Assembly: GCA_029983505.1 (NCBI GenBank)
Contig: JASBZK010000043.1
Coordinates: 1-15,229, forward strand
From: Porphyromonas sp.
Lineage (GTDB): Bacteria; Bacteroidota; Bacteroidia; Bacteroidales; Porphyromonadaceae
Direction of reading: 5' to 3'
DNA length: 15,229 nt
The notes beneath the pieces were generated by a model. That model was given only the letters and a program-made list of their open reading frames with translations, ran no database searches and was not told the origin of the DNA. A program made the position numbers and the translations under genes. Shown here piece after piece: positions 7,691 to 14,390 of the stretch. Numbering within the stretch: the stretch's first letter is position 1; each line of letters opens with the position of its first letter.

Positions 7691-7718
7691 TCGGTCGTCC
7701 GATTTCTGACACACCATG

Positions 7719-7752
7719 GCTTCCGGATCCTAAGGGATTCGGAAGCTTTTTT
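7719..7752 (+). terminator. Rho-independent terminator of mdh
   Basis: GCTTCCG (7719-7725) pairs with CGGAAGC (7740-7746), and GATCC/GGATT can extend the stem inwards around a TAAG-type loop. Six T residues follow immediately (7747-7752). It starts 29 bp after the mdh stop codon. Confidence 0.9.
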
Positions 7753-7786
7753 ATACCTCGGTGAGGGTAGAAAAGGGGATTTTTCT

Positions 7787-7818
7787 TTTGGAAATATACC
7801 GCCAAATCGTTATCTTTG
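7787..7818 (+). promoter_or_regulatory. Rubrerythrin promoter (-33 TTTG, -7 TATCTTTG)
   Basis: TTTG at 7787-7790 and TATCTTTG at 7811-7818 are separated by 20 bp. This fits the Bacteroidota primary sigma factor consensus (TTTG, 19-21 bp, TAnnTTTG) in both boxes and in spacing. It is the best promoter in the window and predicts a leader of about 65 nt before the rubrerythrin ATG at 7891. Confidence 0.8.
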
Positions 7819-7842
7819 CTATGAAGAATAAATAATAAACTA

Positions 7843-7869
7843 TGGGGTGACGGCATTCCCCGAACCCCA
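7843..7869 (+). promoter_or_regulatory. Hairpin in the rubrerythrin leader, two alternative pairings
   Basis: In the 5' leader, TGGGGT (7843-7848) can pair with ACCCCA (7864-7869). Alternatively, the same GGGG can pair with CCCC at 7858-7861. The two pairings exclude each other. This may affect translation or mRNA stability, but it is short and could be chance. Confidence 0.3.
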
Positions 7870-7890
7870 CCAGAAGCACATTTTCAAATT

Positions 7891-8481
7891 ATGAGCAAAA
7901 GTGTAAAAGGCACCAAGACCGAGCAAAACCTGCTCAAGGCCTTTGCAGGCGAAAGCCAGGCAACCAACCGCTACCTCTTCTTTGCCGGACAGGCAGAAAA
8001 AGACGGCTACCGCGAAATCGCAGACTTCTTCCGCCAGACGGCAGAGCAGGAACGCGTCCACGCTAAGCGCTTCTTCAAGTTCCTTGAAGGCGGTCCCCTC
8101 GAAATCACCGCAACCTACCCCGCAGGCATCATCGGCACGACCGAAGAAAACCTCGCTGCAGCTCAAGCCGGTGAGCTCGAAGAAGCAACCGAACTTTACC
8201 CCGAGATGGCACGCGTCGCTCGCGAAGAAGGGTTCGAAGAAATCGCTCTCGCGTGGGAAAACATCGTCAATGCGGAAGCTGAACACGCTCGCTGCTACGG
8301 GGAGTTCCTTAAGCGCGTAAAGGCAGGCAACTTCTTCACCTCCGAAAAGCCCATCCGCTGGAAGTGCCGCAAGTGCGGTTACGTATACGAAGGCGTTACA
8401 CCTCCCGCCGTATGCCCCGCTTGCCTCCACCCGCAGGCTTACTACCAGAAGCTCGAAGACGCGCCTTTCGGACTTCTCTGA
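7891..8481 (+). CDS. rbr: Rubrerythrin
   Basis: A 196-residue non-haem iron peroxidase that reduces hydrogen peroxide to water in the cytoplasm of anaerobes. Residues 1-145 form the ferritin-like four-helix diiron domain. Candidate iron ligands are E21, E54 and H57 (E-x-x-H in EQERVHA) in the first half and E95/E98, E129 and H132 in the second. The C-terminal rubredoxin-like domain holds one Fe(Cys)4 site: C159-x-x-C162 and C175-x-x-C178. The length matches classic rubrerythrin (about 190). The gene has its own strong promoter and ends in a perfect hairpin, so it is monocistronic. The electron donor (usually rubredoxin or an NADH-dependent reductase) is not encoded in this window. Confidence 0.96.
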   Translation: MSKSVKGTKTEQNLLKAFAGESQATNRYLFFAGQAEKDGYREIADFFRQTAEQERVHAKRFFKFLEGGPLEITATYPAGIIGTTEENLAAAQAGELEEATELYPEMARVAREEGFEEIALAWENIVNAEAEHARCYGEFLKRVKAGNFFTSEKPIRWKCRKCGYVYEGVTPPAVCPACLHPQAYYQKLEDAPFGLL

Positions 8482-8502
8482 TCGAAGAGTCTTCACTTAT
8501 AC

Positions 8503-8542
8503 GGAAATCCCCCCGGAGCTTGATTGCCCCGGGGGGATTTCC
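8503..8542. terminator. Bidirectional hairpin between convergent rbr and pntB
   Basis: The 14-bp arms 8503-8516 and 8529-8542 are perfect inverted repeats (GGAAATCCCCCCGG) around a 12-nt loop. The hairpin sits between the stop of rubrerythrin (8481) and the stop of pntB (8566), which converge. There is no long T-run on either side, but its position and stability fit a shared terminator. Confidence 0.75.
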
Positions 8543-8565
8543 CCTATTAAAGAGGTGCTTGTCTC

Positions 8566-10557
8566 TTAGGCAAGCTCGGAAATAAGCTTCTGCAGGCTCT
8601 CCTTCGCGTCACCGAGCATCATCGTCACCTTTTCCGTATTGTCGTAAAGGGGATTCGGTACCCCGGCGTAACCCGGATTAAGGTCGTAGTTGCAGATAAT
8701 GACGTGCTTGGCCTGGTCCACATTCAGCACCGGCATACCGTAGATCGGCGTACCCTCCGCTTCTCTTGCCGCGGGGTTAAGGACGTCGTTGGCGCCGATC
8801 ACCACGACGAGGTCGGCATCCTTGAAGTCGCCGTTGATTTGGTCCATCTCTTTGAGGTCGTCGTAGTCGACGTTGGCTTCCGCGAGGAGGACATTCATGT
8901 GACCCGGCATACGTCCCGCCACGGGGTGTATCGCGTACCGCACGCGGGCTCCCCTACGCGTAAAAGCGTCGGCAAGCTGTTTGACCTGCTGCTGCGCCTG
9001 TGCAAGAGCCATCCCGTAGCCGGGGACGATGATCACGTCTTTCGCAGTGGACAAAGGCGAAGTCTGAGGCACACTCGGAGCTTCGGTCTCACTTGCGGTC
9101 TCTTTTTCGCCTCGGGCAAGTTCGGAAATGAGCTTCTGCAGGCTCTCCTTCGCGTCACCGAGCATCATCGTCACCTTTTCCGTATTGTCGTAAAGGGGAT
9201 TCGGTACCCCGGCGTAACCCGGATTAAGGTCGTAGTTGCAGATAATGACGTGCTTGGCCTGGTCCACATTCAGCACCGGCATACCGTAGATCGGCGTACC
9301 CTCCGCTTCTCTTGCCGCGGGGTTAAGGACGTCGTTGGCGCCGATCACCACGACGAGGTCGGCATCCTTGAAGTCGCCGTTGATTTGGTCCATCTCTTTG
9401 AGGTCGTCGTAGTCGACGTTGGCTTCCGCGAGGAGGACATTCATGTGACCCGGCATACGTCCCGCCACGGGGTGTATCGCGTACCGCACGCGGGCTCCCC
9501 TACGCGTAAAAGCGTCGGCAAGCTGTTTGACCTGCTGCTGCGCCTGTGCAAGAGCCATCCCGTAGCCCGGGACGATGATCACGTCTTTCGCCTCTAAGAG
9601 CGGGTTGGTGTCTTTGGGTTCAGGCTTCTCGGGAGCCGGCACGGGCACCGCCGGAGCATTGGTTTCGGGGGCTTTCTTCGCAGGAGCCGGTGCAGCCGTT
9701 TTCCCGAGGAGGATATCCACGAGGCTGCGGTTCATAGCCCGGCACATAATCTGCGTCAGGAGCAAACCGGACGCACCTACGATTCCGCCGATAGCCACAA
9801 GCATAAGGTTCCCGATCGCCATACCCGCGATACCGCCTGCCACGCCACTGAGCGAATTCAAGAGCGAAATCGTAATAGGCATATCGGCACCCCCGACCCT
9901 CAGTGTGAAGAAGATACCGAAAGCCAGACCGCCCACCACCGATAGGAGGGCAATCCAGCCCATTGTATTCGTGCGGAAGAAGAACAGCACCAGAGCCAGA
10001 GCCGCGACACAGAGCAGAAGCGAAGTATATACGTAGAAGCTGTGACCGGAGAGACGCACCGGCTTCTGCGGGAGGACACGGTGAAGTTTCCCCGCCGCGA
10101 CGAGGCTACCCGAGAGGGTAAGCGCGCCGATTACGATGGCGAGCACCGAAGTCGCGCCCTCAAACGGCGTGACCCAAAAGACTTCATTCTCGCCAATGCC
10201 GGATTTCATCAGGTAGGAGGCCAAAACTTTGACTTCCTTAATGCCGACCAAAGAGAGGAGCCCCACGAGCATCGACGCGCCCCCACCGAGACCGTTGAGG
10301 AGGCCTACCATCTGGGGCATCTGTATCATCTGCACTTTACGCGCCATTCTGAGGCCTATAAAGCCCCCAATCACAAGGAAGAGGAGTACGATGAGCATGC
10401 TCGAAAATTCTCCACCCAATAGAGTGACGGTGACGGCGAGGGTCATCGCAAAAACGCTCAGTTCATTGCCTTTCACAGCCGTGGGCACACGGCTCATCTG
10501 CCAGAGTCCGATGAGGACCAGGATTGGTATCAGTATGTGTAAAACGAGCATCATCAT
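8566..10557 (-). CDS. pntB: NAD(P) transhydrogenase beta subunit with duplicated domain III
   Basis: A 663-residue membrane protein; the usual PntB has about 460-480. Residues 1 to ~285 form membrane domain II with about nine helices and the conserved D225 and N234 (E. coli Asp213 and Asn222). A Pro/Ala-rich linker (286-322) leads to NADP(H)-binding domain III at 323-481, a 23-residue linker (482-504), and a second domain III at 505-663 identical to the first. Each copy has the dinucleotide fingerprint GYGMALAQAQ, HPVAGRMPGHMNVLLAEA, GANDVLNP and GYAGVPNPLY. The enzyme couples hydride transfer between NADH and NADP+ to proton translocation. Unusual points: N88 replaces E. coli beta-His91, and N-Y-D (441-443, 623-625) replaces the Lys-Arg-Ser that holds the NADP 2'-phosphate. 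The start overlaps the pntAb stop by four bases (ATGA), so the two are translationally coupled. Confidence 0.95.
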   Translation of the reverse strand: MMMLVLHILIPILVLIGLWQMSRVPTAVKGNELSVFAMTLAVTVTLLGGEFSSMLIVLLFLVIGGFIGLRMARKVQMIQMPQMVGLLNGLGGGASMLVGLLSLVGIKEVKVLASYLMKSGIGENEVFWVTPFEGATSVLAIVIGALTLSGSLVAAGKLHRVLPQKPVRLSGHSFYVYTSLLLCVAALALVLFFFRTNTMGWIALLSVVGGLAFGIFFTLRVGGADMPITISLLNSLSGVAGGIAGMAIGNLMLVAIGGIVGASGLLLTQIMCRAMNRSLVDILLGKTAAPAPAKKAPETNAPAVPVPAPEKPEPKDTNPLLEAKDVIIVPGYGMALAQAQQQVKQLADAFTRRGARVRYAIHPVAGRMPGHMNVLLAEANVDYDDLKEMDQINGDFKDADLVVVIGANDVLNPAAREAEGTPIYGMPVLNVDQAKHVIICNYDLNPGYAGVPNPLYDNTEKVTMMLGDAKESLQKLISELARGEKETASETEAPSVPQTSPLSTAKDVIIVPGYGMALAQAQQQVKQLADAFTRRGARVRYAIHPVAGRMPGHMNVLLAEANVDYDDLKEMDQINGDFKDADLVVVIGANDVLNPAAREAEGTPIYGMPVLNVDQAKHVIICNYDLNPGYAGVPNPLYDNTEKVTMMLGDAKESLQKLISELA
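8569..9045. repeat. Direct repeat copy B: second domain III of pntB
   Basis: A 477-bp block (159 codons) encodes pntB residues 505-663. It is repeated in the same orientation at 9115-9591, exactly 546 bp away. By eye the copies differ at three bases only (8575 against 9121, 8583 against 9129, and one in the GYG region near 9020 against 9567). All three are synonymous third-position changes. Similarity stops sharply at the linker codons. Confidence 0.95.
9115..9591. repeat. Direct repeat copy A: first domain III of pntB
   Basis: A 477-bp block encoding pntB residues 323-481, matching 8569-9045 at 474 of 477 bases by eye. This is the copy at the position of the ordinary domain III, directly after the Pro/Ala-rich linker from the membrane domain. 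The 69 bp between the copies (9046-9114) encode a linker unrelated in sequence to the upstream linker. Confidence 0.95.
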
Positions 10558-10913
10558 TGGTCGCCTCCTTTCTTTTTCTTGGAGAACATACGGAGCATCC
10601 TGTCCGTCACGCCGAAACCGCCCACGACGTTCACCATCGCGAGCACAATCGCCAGACCGCCCACGATGACACCGGCGTAAATATACGGGCGGTATTGGCT
10701 AAGGAATACACCCAAGAAGGGGTCTTCGGCAAAATCCAGATATTGGAGCAGGTCAAGCACTACGAGGATAGCGCCGATGACGGTAATGCCGGAGAGGGCG
10801 TTCATCCCCGACATCAGCGGGGTATGCAGTAGGCTCGGTATCTTGCGGATCACGAAGTATCCGACCACCGAAGCCGCGATGAAGACCAAGACGAGTACGA
10901 TCGGAGAGGTCAT
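10554..10913 (-). CDS. pntAb: NAD(P) transhydrogenase alpha-2 subunit (membrane domain)
   Basis: A 119-residue membrane protein with about three helices (roughly residues 3-22, 37-57 and 77-100) and a basic C-terminus (KKKKGGDQ). It is the membrane part of the alpha subunit, separate from domain I as in Thermus thermophilus and unlike the fused E. coli PntA. The signature LLHTPLMSGMNALSG (28-42) is diagnostic of the family. S41 aligns with the position that is His42 in the Thermus alpha-2 protein, a proton-channel residue; Ser is also found in E. coli and human enzymes, but there the beta subunit supplies the histidine. The stop codon overlaps the pntB start by four bases. A 128-bp gap with a terminator-like hairpin separates it from pntAa. 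Confidence 0.93.
   Translation of the reverse strand: MTSPIVLVLVFIAASVVGYFVIRKIPSLLHTPLMSGMNALSGITVIGAILVVLDLLQYLDFAEDPFLGVFLSQYRPYIYAGVIVGGLAIVLAMVNVVGGFGVTDRMLRMFSKKKKGGDQ
10564..10571 (-). promoter_or_regulatory. Strong Shine-Dalgarno sequence of pntB
   Basis: On the minus strand AAAGGAGG ends six bases before the pntB ATG (10557-10555), inside the end of pntAb. Most other starts in this window have no such motif, as is usual in Bacteroidota. It supports ATG 10557 over the two Met codons that follow directly. Confidence 0.7.
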
Positions 10914-10950
10914 GAGAGTAGGGTCTTATTTATGAAATGGGATATCGACT

Positions 10951-11014
10951 AAAAAGCGAGGGTGTGCCAAAGGGTTGTCTTCCTTTTAGTGTGGGCAACT
11001 CCCGGCGCACCCTC
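10951..11014 (-). terminator. Terminator-like hairpin between pntAa and pntAb
   Basis: On the minus strand GAGGGTGCGCC (11014-11004) pairs with GGCACACCCTC (10968-10958): 11 pairs, one of them G-U. GTTG/CAAC can pair inside the loop. The stem is followed by GCTTTTTAG (T5 at 10955-10951). It therefore has the form of an intrinsic terminator, but it lies inside the transhydrogenase operon, after pntAa and before pntAb. It may act as a partial terminator or an RNA-processing stop that sets subunit ratios (inference). Confidence 0.7.
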
Positions 11015-11041
11015 TTTTATCGTAGTGAGGGGGGAAAGGTA

Positions 11042-12211
11042 TCAGTACTCTACCGTACCCGACATAGCTTCGAGGGCACCGGCGTGGACGACTTCGCCGT
11101 CTTTCGTCACGAGGATCGAGCGGCAGATTTCGTCGTTCATATCCAGCTCTATCTTGCCGCCCTTGGTGAGATACTTGGTGAGGTTGTAGATATTCTGTGC
11201 AAACATCCAGGTGGAACTCTTCGGAAGGAGCCCGGGGATATTCTTGATACCGTTGAGCATCACGCCGTGCTTGACCTCTTTGCCGCCTGCTGGCGTGATT
11301 TCGCAGTTACCGCCTTGGTCGATGGAAATATCGACGATGACGGAGCCTTTCTTCATCTGCTTAACCATATCTTCGGTGATGATGTGGGGCGCCACTTTGC
11401 CCGGCACAAGAGCGGAGCAGAAGACGATGTCCATCTCCTTAATCGTGGGCAGAAGGAGTTCGCGCTCGCGGAGTAGCACGTCGTGCGGGAGGTGCTTTGC
11501 GTAGCCGCCTTCGGCGATGGCCTGCTCGGGCGTCACACCGGTGTCCACGATCTTGGCGCCAAGGCTCGTTGCCTGCTCTGCAGCAGCGGGGCGGATGTCG
11601 GCAGCGTAGGTCACGGCACCGAGACGGCGCGCCGTCGCGAGCGCTTGAAGCCCTGCCACACCCACGCCGATGACCATTACTTTGGCGGGCTGGATCTGTC
11701 CCACGGCAGTGAACATCTGGGGCATAAAGGAGGCAAGGTCATCTGCCGCCATAATGATCCCCTTATACCCTGCGCAGGTACTCATAGACGTGAGTGCATC
11801 AAGGTTTTGGGCGCGGGAGATGCGGGGCACGCCATCCAGAGTAAGCGCGATGACACCCTGTTTGGCGAGAGCGCGTACCATATCGTGGTTTACGGGTGAA
11901 GCGGGATGGATGAAAGTGATGAGCACCTGCCCTGCGTGCATCAGTTCGACTTCGTGTTTGCCCAAGCGGTCATTAAAGAGCGGTTCCTTGACTTTGAGGA
12001 TCACGTCCGCACGGCGGAAGAGGTCTTCGGTGTCTGCCACAAGCTCGGCACCGGCCTTAGCGTACTCGTCGTCGGAGTAGAGGGCGGCATCGCCGGCACC
12101 TTTCTCGAAAAGGACTGTGGCACCGTCGGCGACAAACTTCGCCACGGTCTCGGGAGTGGCAGCCACACGGCTCTCACTCTTCATGATCTCTCTGGGAATT
12201 GAAATAATCAT
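11042..12211 (-). CDS. pntAa: NAD(P) transhydrogenase alpha-1 subunit (NAD(H)-binding domain I)
   Basis: A 389-residue soluble subunit that binds NAD(H) at the cytoplasmic face and exchanges hydride with domain III of PntB. It has the alanine dehydrogenase/PNT fold. The N-terminal part has IPREIMKSESRVAATPETV (5-23). The RQD loop that places the nicotinamide is R130, Q135 and D138 in PRISRAQNLDALTSM. The NAD-binding Rossmann motif is G182-x-G184-x-x-G187, with D205 at the end of the second strand. The C-terminal half has the usual KKGSVIVDISIDQGGNCE block. ATG 12211 gives MIISIPREI, the family's normal start; TTG at 12223 would add four residues. First gene of the pnt operon. Confidence 0.95.
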   Translation of the reverse strand: MIISIPREIMKSESRVAATPETVAKFVADGATVLFEKGAGDAALYSDDEYAKAGAELVADTEDLFRRADVILKVKEPLFNDRLGKHEVELMHAGQVLITFIHPASPVNHDMVRALAKQGVIALTLDGVPRISRAQNLDALTSMSTCAGYKGIIMAADDLASFMPQMFTAVGQIQPAKVMVIGVGVAGLQALATARRLGAVTYAADIRPAAAEQATSLGAKIVDTGVTPEQAIAEGGYAKHLPHDVLLRERELLLPTIKEMDIVFCSALVPGKVAPHIITEDMVKQMKKGSVIVDISIDQGGNCEITPAGGKEVKHGVMLNGIKNIPGLLPKSSTWMFAQNIYNLTKYLTKGGKIELDMNDEICRSILVTKDGEVVHAGALEAMSGTVEY

Positions 12212-12223
12212 AATCGGTATCAA

Positions 12224-12600
12224 TTATAAGGAGTTTTGTTTGATGGTATTTTCGTCTTGGTGGGCTCAAAGCTTTTGCCTTAAAGGTTTCGGCTCGTGGC
12301 TTTCGTCTCTCGGCGTATCGTCCGATATTCGACGCTCCAAATGTAGCCAATTATTTGCAAACCCCGCAACATATTTTCCCGAAAGTCAGCCACACATAAC
12401 TATTTTCTTCCCTAATTTAGGTCTGGTCACGTGGTTTGATTAGAAAGAATAGACCTATAGGCCTACAATAATGCCGCCGAAGCGCTCAAGAACGCCAAAT
12501 AGAGCCCTTTTCTTGCCAAGGCCTTGAATAACCCGTCTCCCGTCAGCCTAACCCAAAGAGAGGAGCAAAACTAAAGAGCAAGCAATGAGGGGACGGAGAC
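12224..12600. other. Gene-free region upstream of pntAa
   Basis: This 377-bp stretch carries the likely pnt promoter. It also contains an inverted repeat TAGGTCT (12418-12424) / AGACCTA (12451-12457) with a CACGTG palindrome (12428-12433) between the arms, and the palindrome TAGGCCTA just after. These could be protein-binding sites, but nothing identifies the protein. No gene is supported: the open frames here lack family resemblance. Confidence 0.5.
12338..12369 (-). promoter_or_regulatory. Candidate promoter of the pnt operon
   Basis: On the minus strand TTG (12369-12367) and TACATTTG (12345-12338) are 21 bp apart, a good fit to the Bacteroidota -33/-7 pattern with an exact -7 box. It would give a leader of about 120 nt before pntAa. 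Confidence 0.55.
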
Positions 12601-12657
12601 AAAAGGAAAGCTCCGCCGGAGTGGCTGAATATCGCTATTCGCCATCCTGACGGAGCT
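12601..12657 (-). terminator. Terminator of the C69 peptidase gene
   Basis: The arms AGCTCCG (12609-12615) and CGGAGCT (12651-12657) begin a long stem that continues through GGA, TGGC and GAATA to a small loop near 12632, about 20 pairs with a few bulges. On the minus strand it is followed by TTTCCTTTT. It lies 36 bp beyond the stop codon of the C69 peptidase. T-rich DNA on the plus side suggests it could work in both directions. Confidence 0.8.
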
Positions 12658-12692
12658 GTTGTTTTTACCTGAATGATAAGGAGCGTACCTAC

Positions 12693-14369
12693 TTATTTCG
12701 CGCCTTTCGGATACTTGAGGTGTTCGGAAGTCGGATCCTCTGCGATGGAGCGGTAATACGCCTCATCATAGCCGGGCTGTTCGGGGAAGACCACGAGACC
12801 GTTTTTGGTTTCAAAGGCACCGTTCTTTTCTTTCTTGACGTTTCCGTCGATGTACTTCACGAGGAGGTATTCGCCGAGCTTTTTGTACCGCGCGGTAGCG
12901 TTATTGGCACAAGAAGCAGAGTACTGCGTGAGGTAAGCGATTGCGGCTTCTTGCCCGTCTTTTTCGGCAATCTCAAGGGCTTTTTTCTCTACCTTAGGTT
13001 GGTGGAGGAAGAAGCGGTCCTCCAGTTCCTTTTGGACGGGACGAATATCCTTTATCATATAGTCGTACCTGTTGTAAGCCATATTGGCGATCCAGTTATT
13101 GACCCAAAAAGCACTGGTCCAAGAGAATTCGGTCATGCTGCCGTTTTTCGGGCTGAACGCTTCTGGAGCCTCGGTAATGCAACCGTACATAGGCGAGAAG
13201 ACGGTGGTATTGGCGTCATCTGCACCAAACCAAAGGATCGGCCCCACGAGGTCGGGCAGAAAATTGCGGAGCTGTGCGACAAGGACGAAACCGGTCTGCT
13301 GAGTGGCGATGGCGCGCTCATTGACGTACTTCTGTCCGTCGACTTCAAAGTCCATCGGTCTCCAGCGGTAAGGCACTTTATAGGAACCGGCACCGGCATC
13401 TTTGGTCATATCCATAGGCGTGTCCTCGTAGTGGTCACGCATCATGTTCTGCACGTCCTGCACAGAGAGTTTGCGATCCGGGATGACGTAGAGAGGCATC
13501 GGTTCGGCATCTGGTTTATGTCCCATCACAAGCGGGAGGTATTTGTCCATACCTCCCTTGAAGCGGTTAAAGAAGCTCCATACGCGCGCCTCGCATCCTC
13601 TCAGCCCTCCGAAAGTATAGGGGTTGTACACCTTCTGGAATGAGAAGTCTGCATCCGACCCTTTGTAGAGACCTTTTTCGCGAGCAAAAGAGACGACGTC
13701 TTTGGCGTACCGCCAGTTTTCTTTATCCTTAAAGTTGATCTGCTGGATGCGTGCCTGGTTGGCGTGACCGCTGATGGCGTTATCGGGGATGCGGGTTGCG
13801 ACCCACACGGCGCCCTTTTCGCCCTTACCTTTGCCGATCATCTCCATAACCCAGACTTCATTTTTGTCTGCTATCGTGAAGCTCTCACCGCTGGAGATAT
13901 AACCGTACTTTTCCACAAGCGAAGTCATTACATCAATCGCCTCACGTGCAGTGGCAGACCTCTGAAGAGCAATGTAGATGAGACTGCCATAGTCCATAAT
14001 GCCCTCACCTCCTTCGAGCGACTCGAGACCGCCCCAAGTGCTCTCTGTGATGGCCACCTGCTTTTCGTTCATATTACCCACGACGTTGTACGTGCGGAGG
14101 ACTTGGGGGATCTGACCGCTGAAAGCGCCGGTGTCCCAGACGGTGACATCCATCATCAGCCCCGCGGGATAAGTGCGGGCGGGCCAGTGGTACAATTCCC
14201 CATACAAGGTATGGCTGTCGGCAGCATAGCTGATGATCACGCTGCCATCCGTACTCGCACCTTTGCCCACGATGAGGTCGGAGCAAGCATCCGCCACAGG
14301 CGAAGCAGCAATAAACGCCACTACTGCACTCGCGGCGAGAAAGAGTTTCTTTTTGGATAAAATAGGCAT
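12693..14369 (-). CDS. Secreted C69-family dipeptidase (Ntn-hydrolase)
   Basis: A 558-residue exported peptidase of family C69 (the PepD/secernin group). Residues 1-28 are a signal peptide (KKK then LFLAASAVVAFIAASPVADA). Cleavage after ADA leaves C29 as the first residue, the expected N-terminal nucleophile of this Ntn-hydrolase family, followed by SDLIVGKGASTDGSVI. Further family blocks are MNEKQVAITESTWGG, IADKNEVWVMEMIGKG and IPDNAISGHANQARI. It probably hydrolyses dipeptides or short peptides in the periplasm, fitting an amino-acid-fermenting anaerobe (inference). The start at ATG 14369 directly precedes the basic n-region. It lies 50 bp downstream of the lipoprotein gene but has its own -7 box, and it is followed by a strong terminator. 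Confidence 0.92.
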   Translation of the reverse strand: MPILSKKKLFLAASAVVAFIAASPVADACSDLIVGKGASTDGSVIISYAADSHTLYGELYHWPARTYPAGLMMDVTVWDTGAFSGQIPQVLRTYNVVGNMNEKQVAITESTWGGLESLEGGEGIMDYGSLIYIALQRSATAREAIDVMTSLVEKYGYISSGESFTIADKNEVWVMEMIGKGKGEKGAVWVATRIPDNAISGHANQARIQQINFKDKENWRYAKDVVSFAREKGLYKGSDADFSFQKVYNPYTFGGLRGCEARVWSFFNRFKGGMDKYLPLVMGHKPDAEPMPLYVIPDRKLSVQDVQNMMRDHYEDTPMDMTKDAGAGSYKVPYRWRPMDFEVDGQKYVNERAIATQQTGFVLVAQLRNFLPDLVGPILWFGADDANTTVFSPMYGCITEAPEAFSPKNGSMTEFSWTSAFWVNNWIANMAYNRYDYMIKDIRPVQKELEDRFFLHQPKVEKKALEIAEKDGQEAAIAYLTQYSASCANNATARYKKLGEYLLVKYIDGNVKKEKNGAFETKNGLVVFPEQPGYDEAYYRSIAEDPTSEHLKYPKGAK

Positions 14370-14390
14370 TTGGTTATCGGTAATTAGGAT

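Noticed and set aside
8569..9591. The PntB duplication as an assembly artefact
   Set aside because: Not fully excluded. It is considered less likely because the copies differ at three silent sites, the reading frame is kept, and a unique linker joins them.
8704..9597. 297-codon open frame on the plus strand across the pntB repeat
   Set aside because: It is antisense to a fully conserved gene. It stays open because the two identical domain copies have the same codon pattern, so its own internal repeat is only a reflection of pntB.
10554..12211. Frameshift splitting a single pntA gene
   Set aside because: Separate alpha-1 and alpha-2 genes are a normal arrangement in many bacteria. Both proteins are complete with proper starts, and 128 bp with a hairpin lie between them.
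12117..12443. 108-codon open frame on the plus strand upstream of pntAa
   Set aside because: It starts inside pntAa on the opposite strand, crosses the likely pnt promoter and resembles no family.
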